Source: Citrobacter sp.
GTDB lineage: Bacteria > Pseudomonadota > Gammaproteobacteria > Enterobacterales > Enterobacteriaceae
NCBI GenBank assembly: GCA_019415335.1
Contig: DXKH01000135.1
Location: forward strand, 62,001-126,000
DNA length: 64,000 bases
Direction: 5' to 3'
Under the pieces are notes generated by a model, which was given only the letters and a program-made list of their open reading frames with translations, was not told where the DNA came from and made no database searches. Shown here piece after piece: positions 1 through 9,861 of this stretch; the first letter of the stretch is position 1; each line of letters starts with the position of its first letter. Both the position numbers and the translations under genes were made by a program.

Positions 1-1
1 G

Positions 2-403
2 CAACTGAAGTTGCCGCCGCAACCGGTGAGCGCGCTGGTTTACACCGCCGCCGCCCACAGAGCCAACCTGTGGACGCCTGAGTCCGCGCAGGGAAAAATG
101 CTGGAGCAACTCGGCTTTACGCTGGCAACGTTGCCAGGCGGACTGCAACCCAGTCAAAGCCAGGGGAAACGTCACGATATTATTCAGCTTGGCGGTGAGA
201 ATCTGGCTGCCGGACTGAACGGCGAAGCGCTGTTCCTGTTTGCAGGTGACGAGAAAGACGAGCAGGCGATTTACGCCAACCCACTGCTGGCACATCTGCC
301 AGCGGTACAGAGCAAGCGCGTTTATGCTCTGGGCACTGAGTCTTTCCGCCTGGATTATTACAGCGCGATGCGAGTGCTCGACCGTCTCGCCACGCTGTTT
401 TAA
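2..403 (+). CDS. fepB: Ferric enterobactin-binding periplasmic protein FepB, C-terminal part (cut by window start)
   Basis: The reading frame is open from base 2 and ends at TAA 401-403, giving the last 133 residues of a periplasmic siderophore-binding protein. FepB carries ferric enterobactin from the outer-membrane receptor FepA to the FepDG permease. The visible part holds the C-terminal lobe of the helical-backbone binding fold, ending in the typical [11 protein letters not shown] helix. The TTG at base 11 is only an internal leucine codon, because the frame continues upstream of it. Position next to entS and fepD matches the enterobactin locus of enterobacteria. Signal peptide and N-lobe lie outside the window. 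Confidence 0.9.
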   Translation, partial: QLKLPPQPVSALVYTAAAHRANLWTPESAQGKMLEQLGFTLATLPGGLQPSQSQGKRHDIIQLGGENLAAGLNGEALFLFAGDEKDEQAIYANPLLAHLPAVQSKRVYALGTESFRLDYYSAMRVLDRLATLF

Positions 404-411
404 TCGCCATT

Positions 412-433
412 GCCGGATAGCGCCTTATCCGGC
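412..433. repeat. REP-type palindrome between fepB and entS
   Basis: The arms GCCGGATA (412-419) and TATCCGGC (426-433) pair around a six-base loop. This is the usual enterobacterial REP core. It lies between the converging fepB and entS stops, where it can also serve as a 3' stabiliser or terminator. Confidence 0.8.
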
Positions 434-443
434 CAGCCTGAAA

Positions 444-1682
444 CTATGCCGGTTCCGGCGGCGTTTGCCGGAATCGACGTAACTCACTGAGCAACAGCAG
501 CAGTAGCAGTCCCACAATCACCAGTCCAAAGCCACTGACGCTCGCCGAGGCCACCGGCGTCATGATCGCTCCCAGACCGCCTAATAACGCCGCACCAATG
601 GCGTCTCCGGTAACGTTCTGCGCCGTCCACAGGCCATTGATACGCCCTAACATATTTTCGGGCGTTTGCGTTTGCAGCATCGTGTACTGCAACAGCGAAC
701 TGATGGCGCTCAGCCAGCCGAACAGCGCCAGACAGACCACGCCTAACGCCCAGACGGGCATCAGAGCAAACAGGCCAATCGCCAGAAACGATCCCACGCT
801 TGAGGCCAGCATGATTAATCCCGGGCGCACGCTGTGCGCCAGTTGCCCGCTGGTCAGTGCGCCGACCGCCGCCCCGAGTGGGATGGCGGCGTACAACATG
901 CCAATCTGCGCCGCCGACATCTGCCAGCTCAACGCCAGCGCCGGATAGAGCACGCGCACAGCACTTGCCATCGTCAGCAGGCCACCAAGCAGCGCAATCC
1001 CCCCGATCAGTGGACTGGCCAGCAGGAAACGAAACGCCGCCAGTAGCGATTTAAGCGGATGTTCACGCTGCTGTGGCGGTGGCGGCAGTGCCGGAAGACT
1101 CAACAGCGGCAGTAAGGTGATAAAAGTACCTGCCGCCGCCAGACCGTAGTTCCACGCCACGCCGCCGGTAGCAAGCAGCAGTCCCCCCAGCATCGGCGAG
1201 ATCACCGAGCCCAGACGCACGGTCAGCATGGTAATCGCCCCGGCCTGCATCAGGTTTTCGCGGCCCACCAGGGCAGGCGTTGCTGCCAGCAATGCCGTCA
1301 CGCCCAGCGAGGCAAAAAAGCCGTCCCACATACCCAGCAGATAAATCGCAATCAACGAAGGTTCCGGCAGCATGGCGTTCAGACACAGACCGATGAAGCC
1401 AATGCCGCAGGTACCGCGCGCCAGCAGAATCACTTTTTTGCGTTCATAACGATCGGCCAGAACACCACCGACCATCAGCCCGACAAACATCGCGCTGCCG
1501 GTCAGCGTTACCGAAAGCCCCACCTGCCAGGTGGAATGCGTCATCATCTGGATCTGTACGGGTACCGCGACGCCGAGCAGTCCGAGGGAGACAATAGAGA
1601 TAAAACGGGCCAGGAAGACAGCGCGAAATGCCGGGTGTGTCTTCAGCAAACTGAGGTTAAGCAGCCAGGATTGTCGATTCAT
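444..1682 (-). CDS. entS: Enterobactin exporter EntS (MFS)
   Basis: EntS moves newly made enterobactin across the inner membrane to the periplasm. The 412-residue protein has about twelve hydrophobic segments and the MFS signature between helices 2 and 3 ([13 protein letters not shown], about residues 70-85). E. coli EntS is about the same length. It is transcribed away from fepD, and the two start codons are 111 bases apart around a Fur box, so exporter and importer are co-repressed by iron. Start ATG at 1680-1682 gives the expected N-terminus. The identification rests on remembered similarity to E. coli EntS plus its place in the locus. Confidence 0.95.
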   Translation of the reverse strand: MNRQSWLLNLSLLKTHPAFRAVFLARFISIVSLGLLGVAVPVQIQMMTHSTWQVGLSVTLTGSAMFVGLMVGGVLADRYERKKVILLARGTCGIGFIGLCLNAMLPEPSLIAIYLLGMWDGFFASLGVTALLAATPALVGRENLMQAGAITMLTVRLGSVISPMLGGLLLATGGVAWNYGLAAAGTFITLLPLLSLPALPPPPQQREHPLKSLLAAFRFLLASPLIGGIALLGGLLTMASAVRVLYPALALSWQMSAAQIGMLYAAIPLGAAVGALTSGQLAHSVRPGLIMLASSVGSFLAIGLFALMPVWALGVVCLALFGWLSAISSLLQYTMLQTQTPENMLGRINGLWTAQNVTGDAIGAALLGGLGAIMTPVASASVSGFGLVIVGLLLLLLLSELRRFRQTPPEPA

Positions 1683-1756
1683 TACAACGCCTTAATGCGA
1701 TCTTTTTTTCATTATCCATTCAATGGCTGCACATGCTAACATAATCAAATAAGATC

Positions 1757-1781
1757 GATAACGATAATTACTATCATTATC
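1757..1781. promoter_or_regulatory. Fur box between entS and fepD
   Basis: The A/T-rich stretch from GATAACGATAATTA into CTATCATTATC is close to the Fur consensus (GATAATGATAATCATTATC). It ends 12 bases before the fepD start and lies 75 bases upstream of entS. It should make both arms of this divergent promoter iron-repressed, as at the E. coli entS-fepD junction. Confidence 0.88.
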
Positions 1782-1793
1782 AGGGAAGTTGAT

Positions 1794-2798
1794 ATGTCAT
1801 GTTCTGTTTCCGTGACGCGAGCCATTGCCGTGCCCGGATTGTTGTTATTACTGGTTATCGCCACGGCATTAAGTCTGACCATCGGTGCAAAATCCTTACC
1901 CGTCTCCGTGGTTGTGGAAGCGCTCACCGGCACCTGTCAAAGTGCTGATTGCACTATCGTACTGGACGCCCGCCTGCCACGAACGCTGGCAGGATTGCTG
2001 GCCGGGGGCGCGCTGGGACTCGCCGGGGCGTTAATGCAAACGCTCACCCGCAATCCGCTGGCCGATCCTGGGCTGCTTGGCGTCAACGCCGGAGCCAGTT
2101 TTGCCATTGTGTTGGGAGCGGCGCTGTTCGGCTTTTCCACACCGCAGGAACAACTGGTGATGGCCTTTATCGGCGCTCTGGTGGCGTCACTGATTGTGGC
2201 GTTTACGGGCAGTCAGGGCGGCGGTCAGTTGAGCCCGGTACGTTTGACGCTGGCGGGCGTCGCGCTCGCTGCGGTTCTGGAAGGTCTCACCAGCGGTATT
2301 TCCCTGCTAAACCCGGACGTCTACGATCAGCTCCGTTACTGGCAGGCCGGTTCACTGGATATCCGTAACCTGCAAACCCTCAAGGTGGTGATTGTGCCGG
2401 TACTGATAGCCGGTGCCACTGCGCTGATGCTCAGTCGGGCGCTGAACAGCCTGAGTCTGGGAAGTGATACCGCCACGGCGCTCGGCAGCAAAGTCGCACG
2501 CACGCAACTCATCGGCCTGTTAGCCATCACCGTCTTATGCGGTAGCGCGACGGCGATTGTCGGGCCAATTGCGTTTATCGGCCTGATGATGCCGCATATG
2601 TCGCGCTGGCTGGTCGGTGCCGACCATCGCTGGTCGCTCCCCGTGACGCTGATCGCCACCCCTGTTCTGTTGCTTTTTGCCGATATCATTGGCCGCCTGA
2701 TTGTTCCCGGCGAACTGCGCGTGTCGGTAGTGAGCGCTTTTATTGGCGCTCCGGTGCTGATCTTTCTGGTTCGTCGTCGTCCGCGAGGTGCCGCATGA
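1794..2798 (+). CDS. fepD: Ferric enterobactin ABC permease FepD
   Basis: FepD is one half of the inner-membrane channel that imports ferric enterobactin delivered by FepB and powered by FepC. The 334-residue protein is strongly hydrophobic (nine or ten membrane segments) and shows the BtuC/FecCD family blocks: RLPRTLAGLLAGGALGLAGA at about residues 59-78, then NPLADPGLLGVNAGA, and GPIAFIGLMMPH near residue 260. Start ATG 1794 follows a GGGAAG ribosome site. The stop overlaps the fepG start (ATGA-type overlap at 2795-2798), which points to translational coupling in a fepDGC operon under the upstream Fur box. Confidence 0.96.
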   Translation: MSCSVSVTRAIAVPGLLLLLVIATALSLTIGAKSLPVSVVVEALTGTCQSADCTIVLDARLPRTLAGLLAGGALGLAGALMQTLTRNPLADPGLLGVNAGASFAIVLGAALFGFSTPQEQLVMAFIGALVASLIVAFTGSQGGGQLSPVRLTLAGVALAAVLEGLTSGISLLNPDVYDQLRYWQAGSLDIRNLQTLKVVIVPVLIAGATALMLSRALNSLSLGSDTATALGSKVARTQLIGLLAITVLCGSATAIVGPIAFIGLMMPHMSRWLVGADHRWSLPVTLIATPVLLLFADIIGRLIVPGELRVSVVSAFIGAPVLIFLVRRRPRGAA

Positions 2799-3787
2799 TG
2801 TACGTATCGCGTCGCCTGCTGATCGCGTGCCTGCTGCTGACGGTCGGCTGCCTGATCTTCGCGCTCTGGGGCCTGCGTAGTGGTGCGGTGACGCTGGAAA
2901 TTCCACAAATCATTGCCGCCTTAACCGGCGATGCACCGCGCAGTCTGACGATGGTCGTGACCGAATGGCGTTTGCCGCGCGTGTTAATGGCGCTGCTGAT
3001 TGGCGCCGCACTCGGCGTCAGCGGGGCGATTTTTCAGTCTCTGATGCGTAACCCGCTCGGCAGCCCGGACGTGATGGGCTTTAATACCGGCGCCTGGAGT
3101 GGCGTACTGGTCGCGATGGTGCTGTTTGGTCAGCATCTGACGGCTATCGCGCTGGCGGCGATGGCCGGGGGTATTCTGACGTCGCTGGTCGTCTGGCTAC
3201 TGGCCTGGCGCAACGGTATTGAAACCTTCCGCTTGATTATTATCGGTATCGGCATTCGCGCCATGCTGTTTGCGTTTAATACCTGGCTGTTATTGAAGGC
3301 CTCGCTGGACACCGCGCTGACCGCAGGATTGTGGAATGCCGGATCGCTTAACGGTCTGACCTGGGCAAAAACCTGGCCTTCTGCACCAATCATTATTCTC
3401 ATGCTGGCTGGCGCCGGATTGCTGGTGCGACGTATGCGGCTGCTGGAGATGGGCGATGACAGCGCCTGTGCGCTGGGTGTCAGCGTGGAGCGCTCGCGAC
3501 TCGCCATGATGCTGGTCGCCGTAGTGTTAACCGCTGCCGCCACCGCGCTGGCCGGACCAATTTCCTTTATTGCGCTGGTTGCCCCACATATCGCCTGTCG
3601 CCTGAGCGGCACCGCGCGTTGGGGATTAACTCAGGCCGCGCTCTGCGGAGCGCTGTTACTGCTGGCGGCCGATCTGTGCGCACAGCAACTGTTTATGCCT
3701 TATCAGCTTCCGGTGGGTGTAGTCACCGTGAGTATCGGCGGTATTTACCTTATCGCTTTGTTAATTCAGGAGTCCCGCAAAAAATGA
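2795..3787 (+). CDS. fepG: Ferric enterobactin ABC permease FepG
   Basis: This is the second permease subunit, pairing with FepD in the inner membrane. It has 330 residues with about nine or ten hydrophobic helices. Family motifs visible are RLPRVLMALLIGAALGVSGA (about residues 55-74), NPLGSPDVMGFNTGA and GPISFIALVAPH (about residues 247-258). It starts inside the last codons of fepD and its stop TGA (3785-3787) overlaps the fepC ATG (3784-3786), so the three importer genes are coupled. The C-terminus QESRKK matches E. coli FepG as I remember it. Confidence 0.96.
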   Translation: MMYVSRRLLIACLLLTVGCLIFALWGLRSGAVTLEIPQIIAALTGDAPRSLTMVVTEWRLPRVLMALLIGAALGVSGAIFQSLMRNPLGSPDVMGFNTGAWSGVLVAMVLFGQHLTAIALAAMAGGILTSLVVWLLAWRNGIETFRLIIIGIGIRAMLFAFNTWLLLKASLDTALTAGLWNAGSLNGLTWAKTWPSAPIIILMLAGAGLLVRRMRLLEMGDDSACALGVSVERSRLAMMLVAVVLTAAATALAGPISFIALVAPHIACRLSGTARWGLTQAALCGALLLLAADLCAQQLFMPYQLPVGVVTVSIGGIYLIALLIQESRKK

Positions 3788-4578
3788 CCGACTCAGTAGC
3801 CCGTTTGCGTGGCGACCAGTTAACGCTGGGTTATGGAAAGTTCACCGTTGCCGAAGACCTCAACGTCACCATTCCCGATGGTCATTTCACGGCCATTATC
3901 GGGCCAAACGGCTGCGGAAAATCGACGCTGTTGCGGACCCTCAGTCGGCTGATGACCCCGGCAAACGGTCACGTCTGGCTTGACGGTGAACCTATCCAAC
4001 GCTACCCCAGTAAGGAAGTGGCTCGTCGTATCGGTCTGTTGGCGCAAAATGCCACGACCCCGGGCGATATCACCGTGCAGGAACTGGTGGCGCGCGGTCG
4101 TTATCCGCATCAACCGCTGTTTACCCGCTGGCGCAAAGAAGATGAAGATGCCGTGACGCAGGCGATGCGCGCCACCGGTATTACGCATCTGGCCAGGCAA
4201 AGTGTGGATACGCTATCTGGTGGTCAGCGTCAGCGCGCATGGATAGCAATGGTGCTGGCGCAGGAAACGTCGATCATGCTGCTCGATGAACCGACGACCT
4301 GGCTGGATATCAGTCATCAGATTGATCTGCTGGAATTACTGAGCGAACTGAATCGCGAGAAGGGCTACACCCTCGCCGCCGTACTGCATGACCTCAACCA
4401 GGCCTGCCGCTATGCCACCCATTTGATCGCATTGCGTGAAGGCAAAATAGTCGCTGAGGGGGCGCCGAAGGAGATCGTCACGGCAGAACTGATTGAGAAA
4501 ATCTATGGGTTACGCTGCATGATTATCGACGACCCTGTGGCGGGCACACCGCTGGTCGTCCCGCTGGGCCGTCGTTAA
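3784..4578 (+). CDS. fepC: Ferric enterobactin ABC transporter ATPase FepC
   Basis: FepC hydrolyses ATP to drive ferric enterobactin through FepDG. The 264-residue protein has Walker A GPNGCGKST (about residues 40-48), a Q-loop, ABC signature LSGGQRQRAW (about 142-151) and Walker B IMLLDEPTTWLD followed by the H-loop HDLNQACRY. The frame is open further 5' to 3619, but that extension lies within fepG. ATG 3784, four bases before the fepG stop, gives the E. coli-like N-terminus MTDSVARL. It is the last gene of the operon and is followed by a hairpin facing fepE. Confidence 0.96.
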   Translation: MTDSVARLRGDQLTLGYGKFTVAEDLNVTIPDGHFTAIIGPNGCGKSTLLRTLSRLMTPANGHVWLDGEPIQRYPSKEVARRIGLLAQNATTPGDITVQELVARGRYPHQPLFTRWRKEDEDAVTQAMRATGITHLARQSVDTLSGGQRQRAWIAMVLAQETSIMLLDEPTTWLDISHQIDLLELLSELNREKGYTLAAVLHDLNQACRYATHLIALREGKIVAEGAPKEIVTAELIEKIYGLRCMIIDDPVAGTPLVVPLGRR

Positions 4579-4583
4579 CCGAT

Positions 4584-4610
4584 CGCCGGAAGGCGCTGTC
4601 CTTTCCGGCG
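4584..4610. terminator. Hairpin between convergent fepC and fepE
   Basis: CGCCGGAAGG (4584-4593) pairs with CCTTTCCGGCG (4600-4610), leaving one bulged base. It lies six bases after the fepC stop and five before the fepE stop. No clear T-run follows, so it may act as a bidirectional 3' end or REP-like stabiliser. Confidence 0.6.
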
Positions 4611-4615
4611 GTTAA

Positions 4616-5749
4616 TCAAACCAGACGTTCTCTGACAAGGGTTTCATTCATTTTACGTGATGCCATCGCATGCTGGAGAAGTACGCCACCACAGGCCACG
4701 ATCCCCCCTATCACTGCCGCCAGAACGACCACGACCTTTCTTCCCGGTCCCTGTTTTTTCACCGGCAATGACGGCTCGAGCTGGTATTTAAACGGCGAGA
4801 ATGTCACATCACGGATATTCACTGACTCCAGTTGCTCAACATGATACTGCCGGTTTTGTAATTCAGCATTCAGTTCCGCCACGTCCGTTACCGACTTTTC
4901 AATCTCCAGTTTTCGCTGGATCCCATCGGCGCCCAGAGAAATAGAAAAATCAGGATCGTCTTTTACCGCCTGACCATTACTGTAAACCGGTTTTTTAATT
5001 CCGGCTGCATTAGCAATCTCCAGTGAATAATTGAGTCGCTTAATATTTGTATCCAGCTGATTTTTAAGTTTTACGCGGTCCAGCGCCAGACGTTCTTTCT
5101 CAAAACGTGTTCTGACTTCCAGTTGATTGCGGATATTTTCCAGAGAATCCTGTACCACAATATCAGAAATATACTGGATATATCCCGCCAGAATCTGTTG
5201 CGCCTCTTCTTTGACCGGTGCAGTAAAACTCAATACCCATGAGGTATACAGTGCCGTTTCATTTTTCTTTCCGGTATTGCTGTCCACCGCCTTCATCTTT
5301 TCACTCAGCGCAATAATGGCCTGATGCAGGTCCAGTTCATCAATTTCCGCGCCCTTTAATTGCGCCATCACATACGAAGAGGAGCGCAAATATTGCTCCA
5401 GCAATGAAGAGGACTGAAATTTCTTGATAAAGAGGTTAAAGGTGTTAACACGATCGACTTTGACATCAAGGTCCAGAACACGTAGTCCCGTCAACGTTCT
5501 CTGTAGTTCCTGCCACTGAATTGACTCGGCAGGCGTCACCACGGCTTCACTGGTCCAGCGTTGTGGCAAAAAGAATGTGACGAATAACCCCACACACGCA
5601 AACGCTAGCGAGCACACAATAATCCGTCTCTTAGCCAGCCATAAAATATCAATCAGCTTTAATAAATCGATTTCATTATTCTGAGTGTGAGGCAACGGAA
5701 AACCCGTAAATTCAGTATTTTTATTCTGCTTAATATTAAGTGACGGCAT
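4616..5749 (-). CDS. fepE: Wzz-family chain-length determinant FepE
   Basis: FepE is a polysaccharide co-polymerase of the Wzz family that sets very long O-antigen chain lengths. Despite its name and place it is not part of enterobactin uptake. The 377-residue protein has a cytosolic N-terminus, a first membrane helix (about residues 40-60), a long periplasmic region rich in helices (about 65-340), and a second helix (about 340-362) with glycines, the usual Wzz layout. The internal stretch from SYVMAQLK to KAVDSNTGKK and the block NAAGIKKPVYSNGQAVKDD match E. coli FepE as I recall it. Start ATG 5747-5749 is preceded by AGGA. It lies downstream of entF but behind a strong terminator, so it probably has its own promoter. 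Confidence 0.93.
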   Translation of the reverse strand: MPSLNIKQNKNTEFTGFPLPHTQNNEIDLLKLIDILWLAKRRIIVCSLAFACVGLFVTFFLPQRWTSEAVVTPAESIQWQELQRTLTGLRVLDLDVKVDRVNTFNLFIKKFQSSSLLEQYLRSSSYVMAQLKGAEIDELDLHQAIIALSEKMKAVDSNTGKKNETALYTSWVLSFTAPVKEEAQQILAGYIQYISDIVVQDSLENIRNQLEVRTRFEKERLALDRVKLKNQLDTNIKRLNYSLEIANAAGIKKPVYSNGQAVKDDPDFSISLGADGIQRKLEIEKSVTDVAELNAELQNRQYHVEQLESVNIRDVTFSPFKYQLEPSLPVKKQGPGRKVVVVLAAVIGGIVACGGVLLQHAMASRKMNETLVRERLV

Positions 5750-5888
5750 ACTGTACGTCCTGTCGCAGGTTCCATAAAAATCAATTCCTGCTAACAGCGT
5801 AACAAAGCCTCAGAACATTCTGAAATACTAAAACACGGATGACGTTAAATTCAGAATTTAGCTCCCATTAGTAATATTCTTAATGCCG

Positions 5889-5904
5889 ATGATTATCATA
5901 ATAA
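5889..5904 (-). promoter_or_regulatory. Possible Fur site upstream of fepE
   Basis: GATGATTATCATAATA resembles half to two thirds of a Fur box. It lies about 140 bases upstream of fepE, just beyond the entF terminator. Iron control of fepE is an inference, as the match is partial and overlaps the terminator T-run. Confidence 0.4.
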
Positions 5905-5941
5905 AAAAAATCCCCCGTAACCATGACGCTTGTTACGGAGG
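5903..5941 (-). terminator. Rho-independent terminator after entF
   Basis: On the minus strand CTCCGTAAC pairs with GTTACGGGG (one G-T pair) around a ten-base loop and is followed by a run of eight T. It begins about 24 bases after the entF stop. It should end the fes-ybdZ-entF transcript before fepE. Confidence 0.85.
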
Positions 5942-5964
5942 ACACAGAGAGGGCTGAATATTAA

Positions 5965-8900
5965 TTAGCCATGCTTATATTTATTGCAGCATGCGGCGAT
6001 CATTGGACCGATATTTTCAAAGGCTGACGGAGAGATAATCTCTACATGCGCGCAGTCCTGACGATACACCTCCAGCTCCGCGATCCACGGCGCCCAACTG
6101 CGCTCCGGACTGACGCCTTCCGGCAGGGTGCGCTCGGCAACAAATAACGTCGCGCGTCCGTCAAAGGGGACACTGTGCGCGCTGGTGAGTAAGCGAACCG
6201 CATCAGCATAATTCCCTTCAATCGTGCTAAACAATTCACCTGATGCGTTCCCCTGCTGAGCGGCCAGAAATGCCTCCCGCTCGCGATCAATTTCCGTCAG
6301 CACTTCCGGATCGAGTCCATTAGCCTCTTTTTCTGACCAGTTTTGCGTTTCCGGAGGCCAGGTATCCAGCAGGCCAAGGAAGGCGACCGTTTCACCCCGC
6401 GCACGAAGGCGTGCGGCAATACCGTGCGCCAGCGTACCGCCGAGAGAATAGCCCAGCAGGTAATACGGGCCGTGCGGTTGCTGTTCCAGCAGCGTCGCCA
6501 GATGGTGTTCGCAGACCGCGTCCAGATTGGCTGCCGTCTGCATCGGCCCCTGCGGACGCGGCGACTGAATCCCCGTAATCGACCATTGCGGACTGAGATA
6601 GCGCGACAGTACGCTAAACTGCCAGGCAAATCCTGATGCCGGATGGAAGCAAAACAGCGTGGGGCCGTCGCTTTTACGGAGTGGCAGCAGCGTTTCAAAT
6701 CCCAGACGTTGCGCCTGTGCGTCATCGTCCGCATCCAGCAATTCCGCCAGTTGCGCTACCGTCGAGGCCACCATCACTTGCCCCGGCGTCACCTGACGGG
6801 CGAAGGTCCGGCTCAGTTGCGCCGCCAGCTTCATGGCCAGCAGCGAATGACCGCCCAGCGCGAAGAAATCGGCCTCCACGTCGTTGACGTCACAACCCAG
6901 CAGTTCACTGAATGCCTTCGCCACCGTCATTTCACTGCCCGGCAGCGGGGTTCTCCCTTTGGCGCGCGGCGTTAACTCCGGCATCGGTAACGCTTTGCGA
7001 TCCAGTTTACCGTTGGCGCTGAGCGGCAGTTGCGCCAGTTGCAGTAACACCACAGGCACCATATGCGGCGGGAGTTTCTCACGCAACTGCGCCTGGAGCG
7101 CGGGGATATCAAGCGGAAGTCCTGACTGCGAGACCAGATACCCCACCAACTGGCGGGCATCGCCCCCTGTTGCCGCCGCCTGATTAAAGATACAGGCGTG
7201 AACCACCGCCTGTTCAACATCAGGCAACGCCTGCATCACACGATCGATCTCGCCCAGTTCGATACGCTGACCGCGGATCTTAAGCTGGTCGTCACTGCGT
7301 CCCAGATACTCCACCGCGCCATTTTCCAGCCAGCGCGCGACGTCTCCGGTGCGGTACATCCGCTCTCCCGGCGCAAATGGATCGGCGATAAAGCGACTCG
7401 CCGTGAGGTCCGGTCTGCCAAGATAGCCCTGCGCGAGCTGGATGCCGGTCAGATAGAGATCCCCCGCCACGCCGATAGGGACCGGATGCATCATCGCATC
7501 CAGGATCCGCAGTCCGGTATTCCACACCGGAAAACCAATCGGTACGCTACTGCCGGTGACCTTTGCCAGTTCATCGCCCCAGGCCGGATACCAGCTGACA
7601 TCAACCGCCGCCTCCGTTGGGCCATACAGGTTATGCAGCGGGGCATGCGTCAGTTGCTCCCATTCGCGGCATAAATCGGCGGGTAAGGCTTCGCCGCTGC
7701 AAAAGACATGCTGTAATGTCGCACAGCTTTCACCGACGCGCTCTGGCGTCAGCGACGCGACGAATGCCGCCAGCATCGATGGCACAAAGTGGGTCGTCGT
7801 CACCCCGTAGTGGGCAAAGAAGCGCTGCATGGCAAGCGGATCGCGATGTGCTTCCGGTTCCGCCATCACCAGCTTCGCCCCGGCGATAAACGGCCAGAAG
7901 AATTCCCACACCGAGACGTCAAAGCTGCACGGTGTTTTTTGCGCCACCACATCCTGCGTCGTCAGCCCATACTGGTTTTGCATCCACAGCAGACGGTTGA
8001 CGATAGCGGTTTGCCCGACCATCACCCCTTTCGGTCTGCCCGTTGAACCGGAGGTAAAGATGATGTACGCCGTATGCTGCGGTTGCGATAACCCCAGCGG
8101 CGCGCTGTTGCCTGCCGCCAGCGGTTCGCTATAGCAGAGGCTTTCCAGCCCTGGAATATCGCTAAAGCGTGGTAACTGTTCCGCCGTGGTGATCAGCAAC
8201 TTCGGCTGCGCGTCCTCCAGCATCATTCGCAGACGATCGTCCGGATAACCGGTGTCTAACGGCAGCCAGGCCGCACCGGCTTCAACAATCCCGTGCAGCG
8301 CCAGCGTCAGAAATACGGAGCGCGGTAAGGCCACCGCGACGCTGTCGCCCGGTTGCACGCCGTGTTCGCGCAGCATGCCGGCGAGAGCCACCACCTGTTC
8401 GCGCATTTCGCGGTAATTGAACTGATAGCGGGCATCCACCAGCGCGGGCGCGTCCGGCGTTCTGCTCGCCTGTTCCGCCACCAGCGCACTGAGCGTGGTG
8501 GACGGGATCTCAACCGCCGTGGCGTTGACCTGCGCAATCTGCTGATATTCAGCCGGCAGCAGCAAATTGGCGTCGCCGCAGCGCAGGGCCGGGTTGGCGG
8601 CAAACTGTTCGATCAGCGCCATCAGACGTGACGCATGCTGTTTGAGCGTGGTTTCATCATAACGTTGTTGGTTGGCGAGAAGCTCAATGCTCAGCCCACC
8701 CTCTTCATCCGGAAACAGCGCCAGCTCCAGATCGTTAACCGGTCCCGTCGCCAGCGTATGGGTTTGCGCCGTGACGCCCGGCATCTCCAGTTGATAGTCG
8801 AAGACTTTAACGTTAAGCACCGGGCCAAATAGCGGTTCTTCCCCGGCCGCCCGGCCGCTGTCGCGGACGATTTGCTCCGCATCATAACGCTGATGGCGGC

Positions 8901-9861
8901 GCATTTTTTTAAGCTGTGCGGACAACCGTTTAGCCAGTTCTGCCAGACCCTCTGCGGCATCAATACGCACACCCAGCGGTAATACGTTGAGTACCGGTCC
9001 GGTGGCAGTCAGTGCCGCCGATCCCATGCGACGCATAAAGATAAAGCCTGCCGCATACTCCATTCGGCTGCACAGTCGTCCCAGCCAGAGCGCCACCAGC
9101 GCCAGTGCCAGATCGGTTCGCTGCACGTCAGGCAGTTGCGCCGCCAGATGACGAAACGCGCCTTCCGGCGCATTCAGCTTCATGCGGTAAATGTCAGACG
9201 TCACCGCCCGTCCCGGCAGCGGTGCGGGTGAAAGCGACGCTGGCGGCGGAAGCTGTTTGCGCTGCTCGGCCCAGAACGCGCCATCGCGTTGCCAGGCCTC
9301 ACTCTGACGATACCGCTGATACTCTTCCACCACCCCAGCAAACGGTGTGAAGGGTGAGTCAGGCGTCGCATCACCCCGGAGCCATGCGCTGTAAATCGCA
9401 GCTATCTGGCGGGTAATCGCCGGGAAACTGAAGCCATCGACCAGTAAATGATGATAACGCTGATACCAGTACCACTGGTCGTCACCAACCTGGATCAACT
9501 GATGATGCACCAGCGGCTTGCCGCCATCGACGCGCAGATTTTGCTGCAGGTCGGCCTGCATCAGCACCAGCGCGGCATCGTGCGGGTTCGCAGCGCTACG
9601 GAGATCGCAAATCTGCGGTTCAGCAAACGTAAAGGACTCATCTACCCATTGCCAGACGTCGCCGTTGTCCTCGGTAAAACGCATCCGTAAGGTGTCGGCC
9701 TGCTGCATGCCAGCGACCACCGCGCGCGCCAGCAGTTGCGCATCCAGTTCGCCGGTTAACGCCACATAATGTGCGACGCTCCAGGCGGAAGGTAATGTGG
9801 AGAGTTTTTCGGCCATCCAGATGCCAGGCTGTGCGGCGACAAGCGGTAAACGTGGGCTCAT
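5965..9861 (-). CDS. entF: Enterobactin non-ribosomal peptide synthetase EntF
   Basis: EntF activates L-serine, condenses it with 2,3-dihydroxybenzoate carried on EntB, and cyclises three units into enterobactin. The 1298-residue protein reads condensation, adenylation, carrier, thioesterase. Condensation motif HHxxxDG has its catalytic His at residue 138. Adenylation core TSGSTGRPKG lies near residue 600. The carrier motif LGGHSL has the phosphopantetheine serine at 1006, and the thioesterase GYSLGG has its serine at 1139. The frame is open to 9987, but ATG 9859-9861 gives the family N-terminus and overlaps the ybdZ stop by four bases. The carrier serine is modified by EntD, encoded at 13872. 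The last residues (ending CCNKYKHG) look longer than those of E. coli EntF as I recall it. Confidence 0.97.
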   Translation of the reverse strand: MSPRLPLVAAQPGIWMAEKLSTLPSAWSVAHYVALTGELDAQLLARAVVAGMQQADTLRMRFTEDNGDVWQWVDESFTFAEPQICDLRSAANPHDAALVLMQADLQQNLRVDGGKPLVHHQLIQVGDDQWYWYQRYHHLLVDGFSFPAITRQIAAIYSAWLRGDATPDSPFTPFAGVVEEYQRYRQSEAWQRDGAFWAEQRKQLPPPASLSPAPLPGRAVTSDIYRMKLNAPEGAFRHLAAQLPDVQRTDLALALVALWLGRLCSRMEYAAGFIFMRRMGSAALTATGPVLNVLPLGVRIDAAEGLAELAKRLSAQLKKMRRHQRYDAEQIVRDSGRAAGEEPLFGPVLNVKVFDYQLEMPGVTAQTHTLATGPVNDLELALFPDEEGGLSIELLANQQRYDETTLKQHASRLMALIEQFAANPALRCGDANLLLPAEYQQIAQVNATAVEIPSTTLSALVAEQASRTPDAPALVDARYQFNYREMREQVVALAGMLREHGVQPGDSVAVALPRSVFLTLALHGIVEAGAAWLPLDTGYPDDRLRMMLEDAQPKLLITTAEQLPRFSDIPGLESLCYSEPLAAGNSAPLGLSQPQHTAYIIFTSGSTGRPKGVMVGQTAIVNRLLWMQNQYGLTTQDVVAQKTPCSFDVSVWEFFWPFIAGAKLVMAEPEAHRDPLAMQRFFAHYGVTTTHFVPSMLAAFVASLTPERVGESCATLQHVFCSGEALPADLCREWEQLTHAPLHNLYGPTEAAVDVSWYPAWGDELAKVTGSSVPIGFPVWNTGLRILDAMMHPVPIGVAGDLYLTGIQLAQGYLGRPDLTASRFIADPFAPGERMYRTGDVARWLENGAVEYLGRSDDQLKIRGQRIELGEIDRVMQALPDVEQAVVHACIFNQAAATGGDARQLVGYLVSQSGLPLDIPALQAQLREKLPPHMVPVVLLQLAQLPLSANGKLDRKALPMPELTPRAKGRTPLPGSEMTVAKAFSELLGCDVNDVEADFFALGGHSLLAMKLAAQLSRTFARQVTPGQVMVASTVAQLAELLDADDDAQAQRLGFETLLPLRKSDGPTLFCFHPASGFAWQFSVLSRYLSPQWSITGIQSPRPQGPMQTAANLDAVCEHHLATLLEQQPHGPYYLLGYSLGGTLAHGIAARLRARGETVAFLGLLDTWPPETQNWSEKEANGLDPEVLTEIDREREAFLAAQQGNASGELFSTIEGNYADAVRLLTSAHSVPFDGRATLFVAERTLPEGVSPERSWAPWIAELEVYRQDCAHVEIISPSAFENIGPMIAACCNKYKHG

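Noticed and set aside
3619..3783. Extended N-terminus of FepC
   Set aside because: The extension lies inside fepG, while ATG 3784 gives the expected length and the usual four-base overlap.
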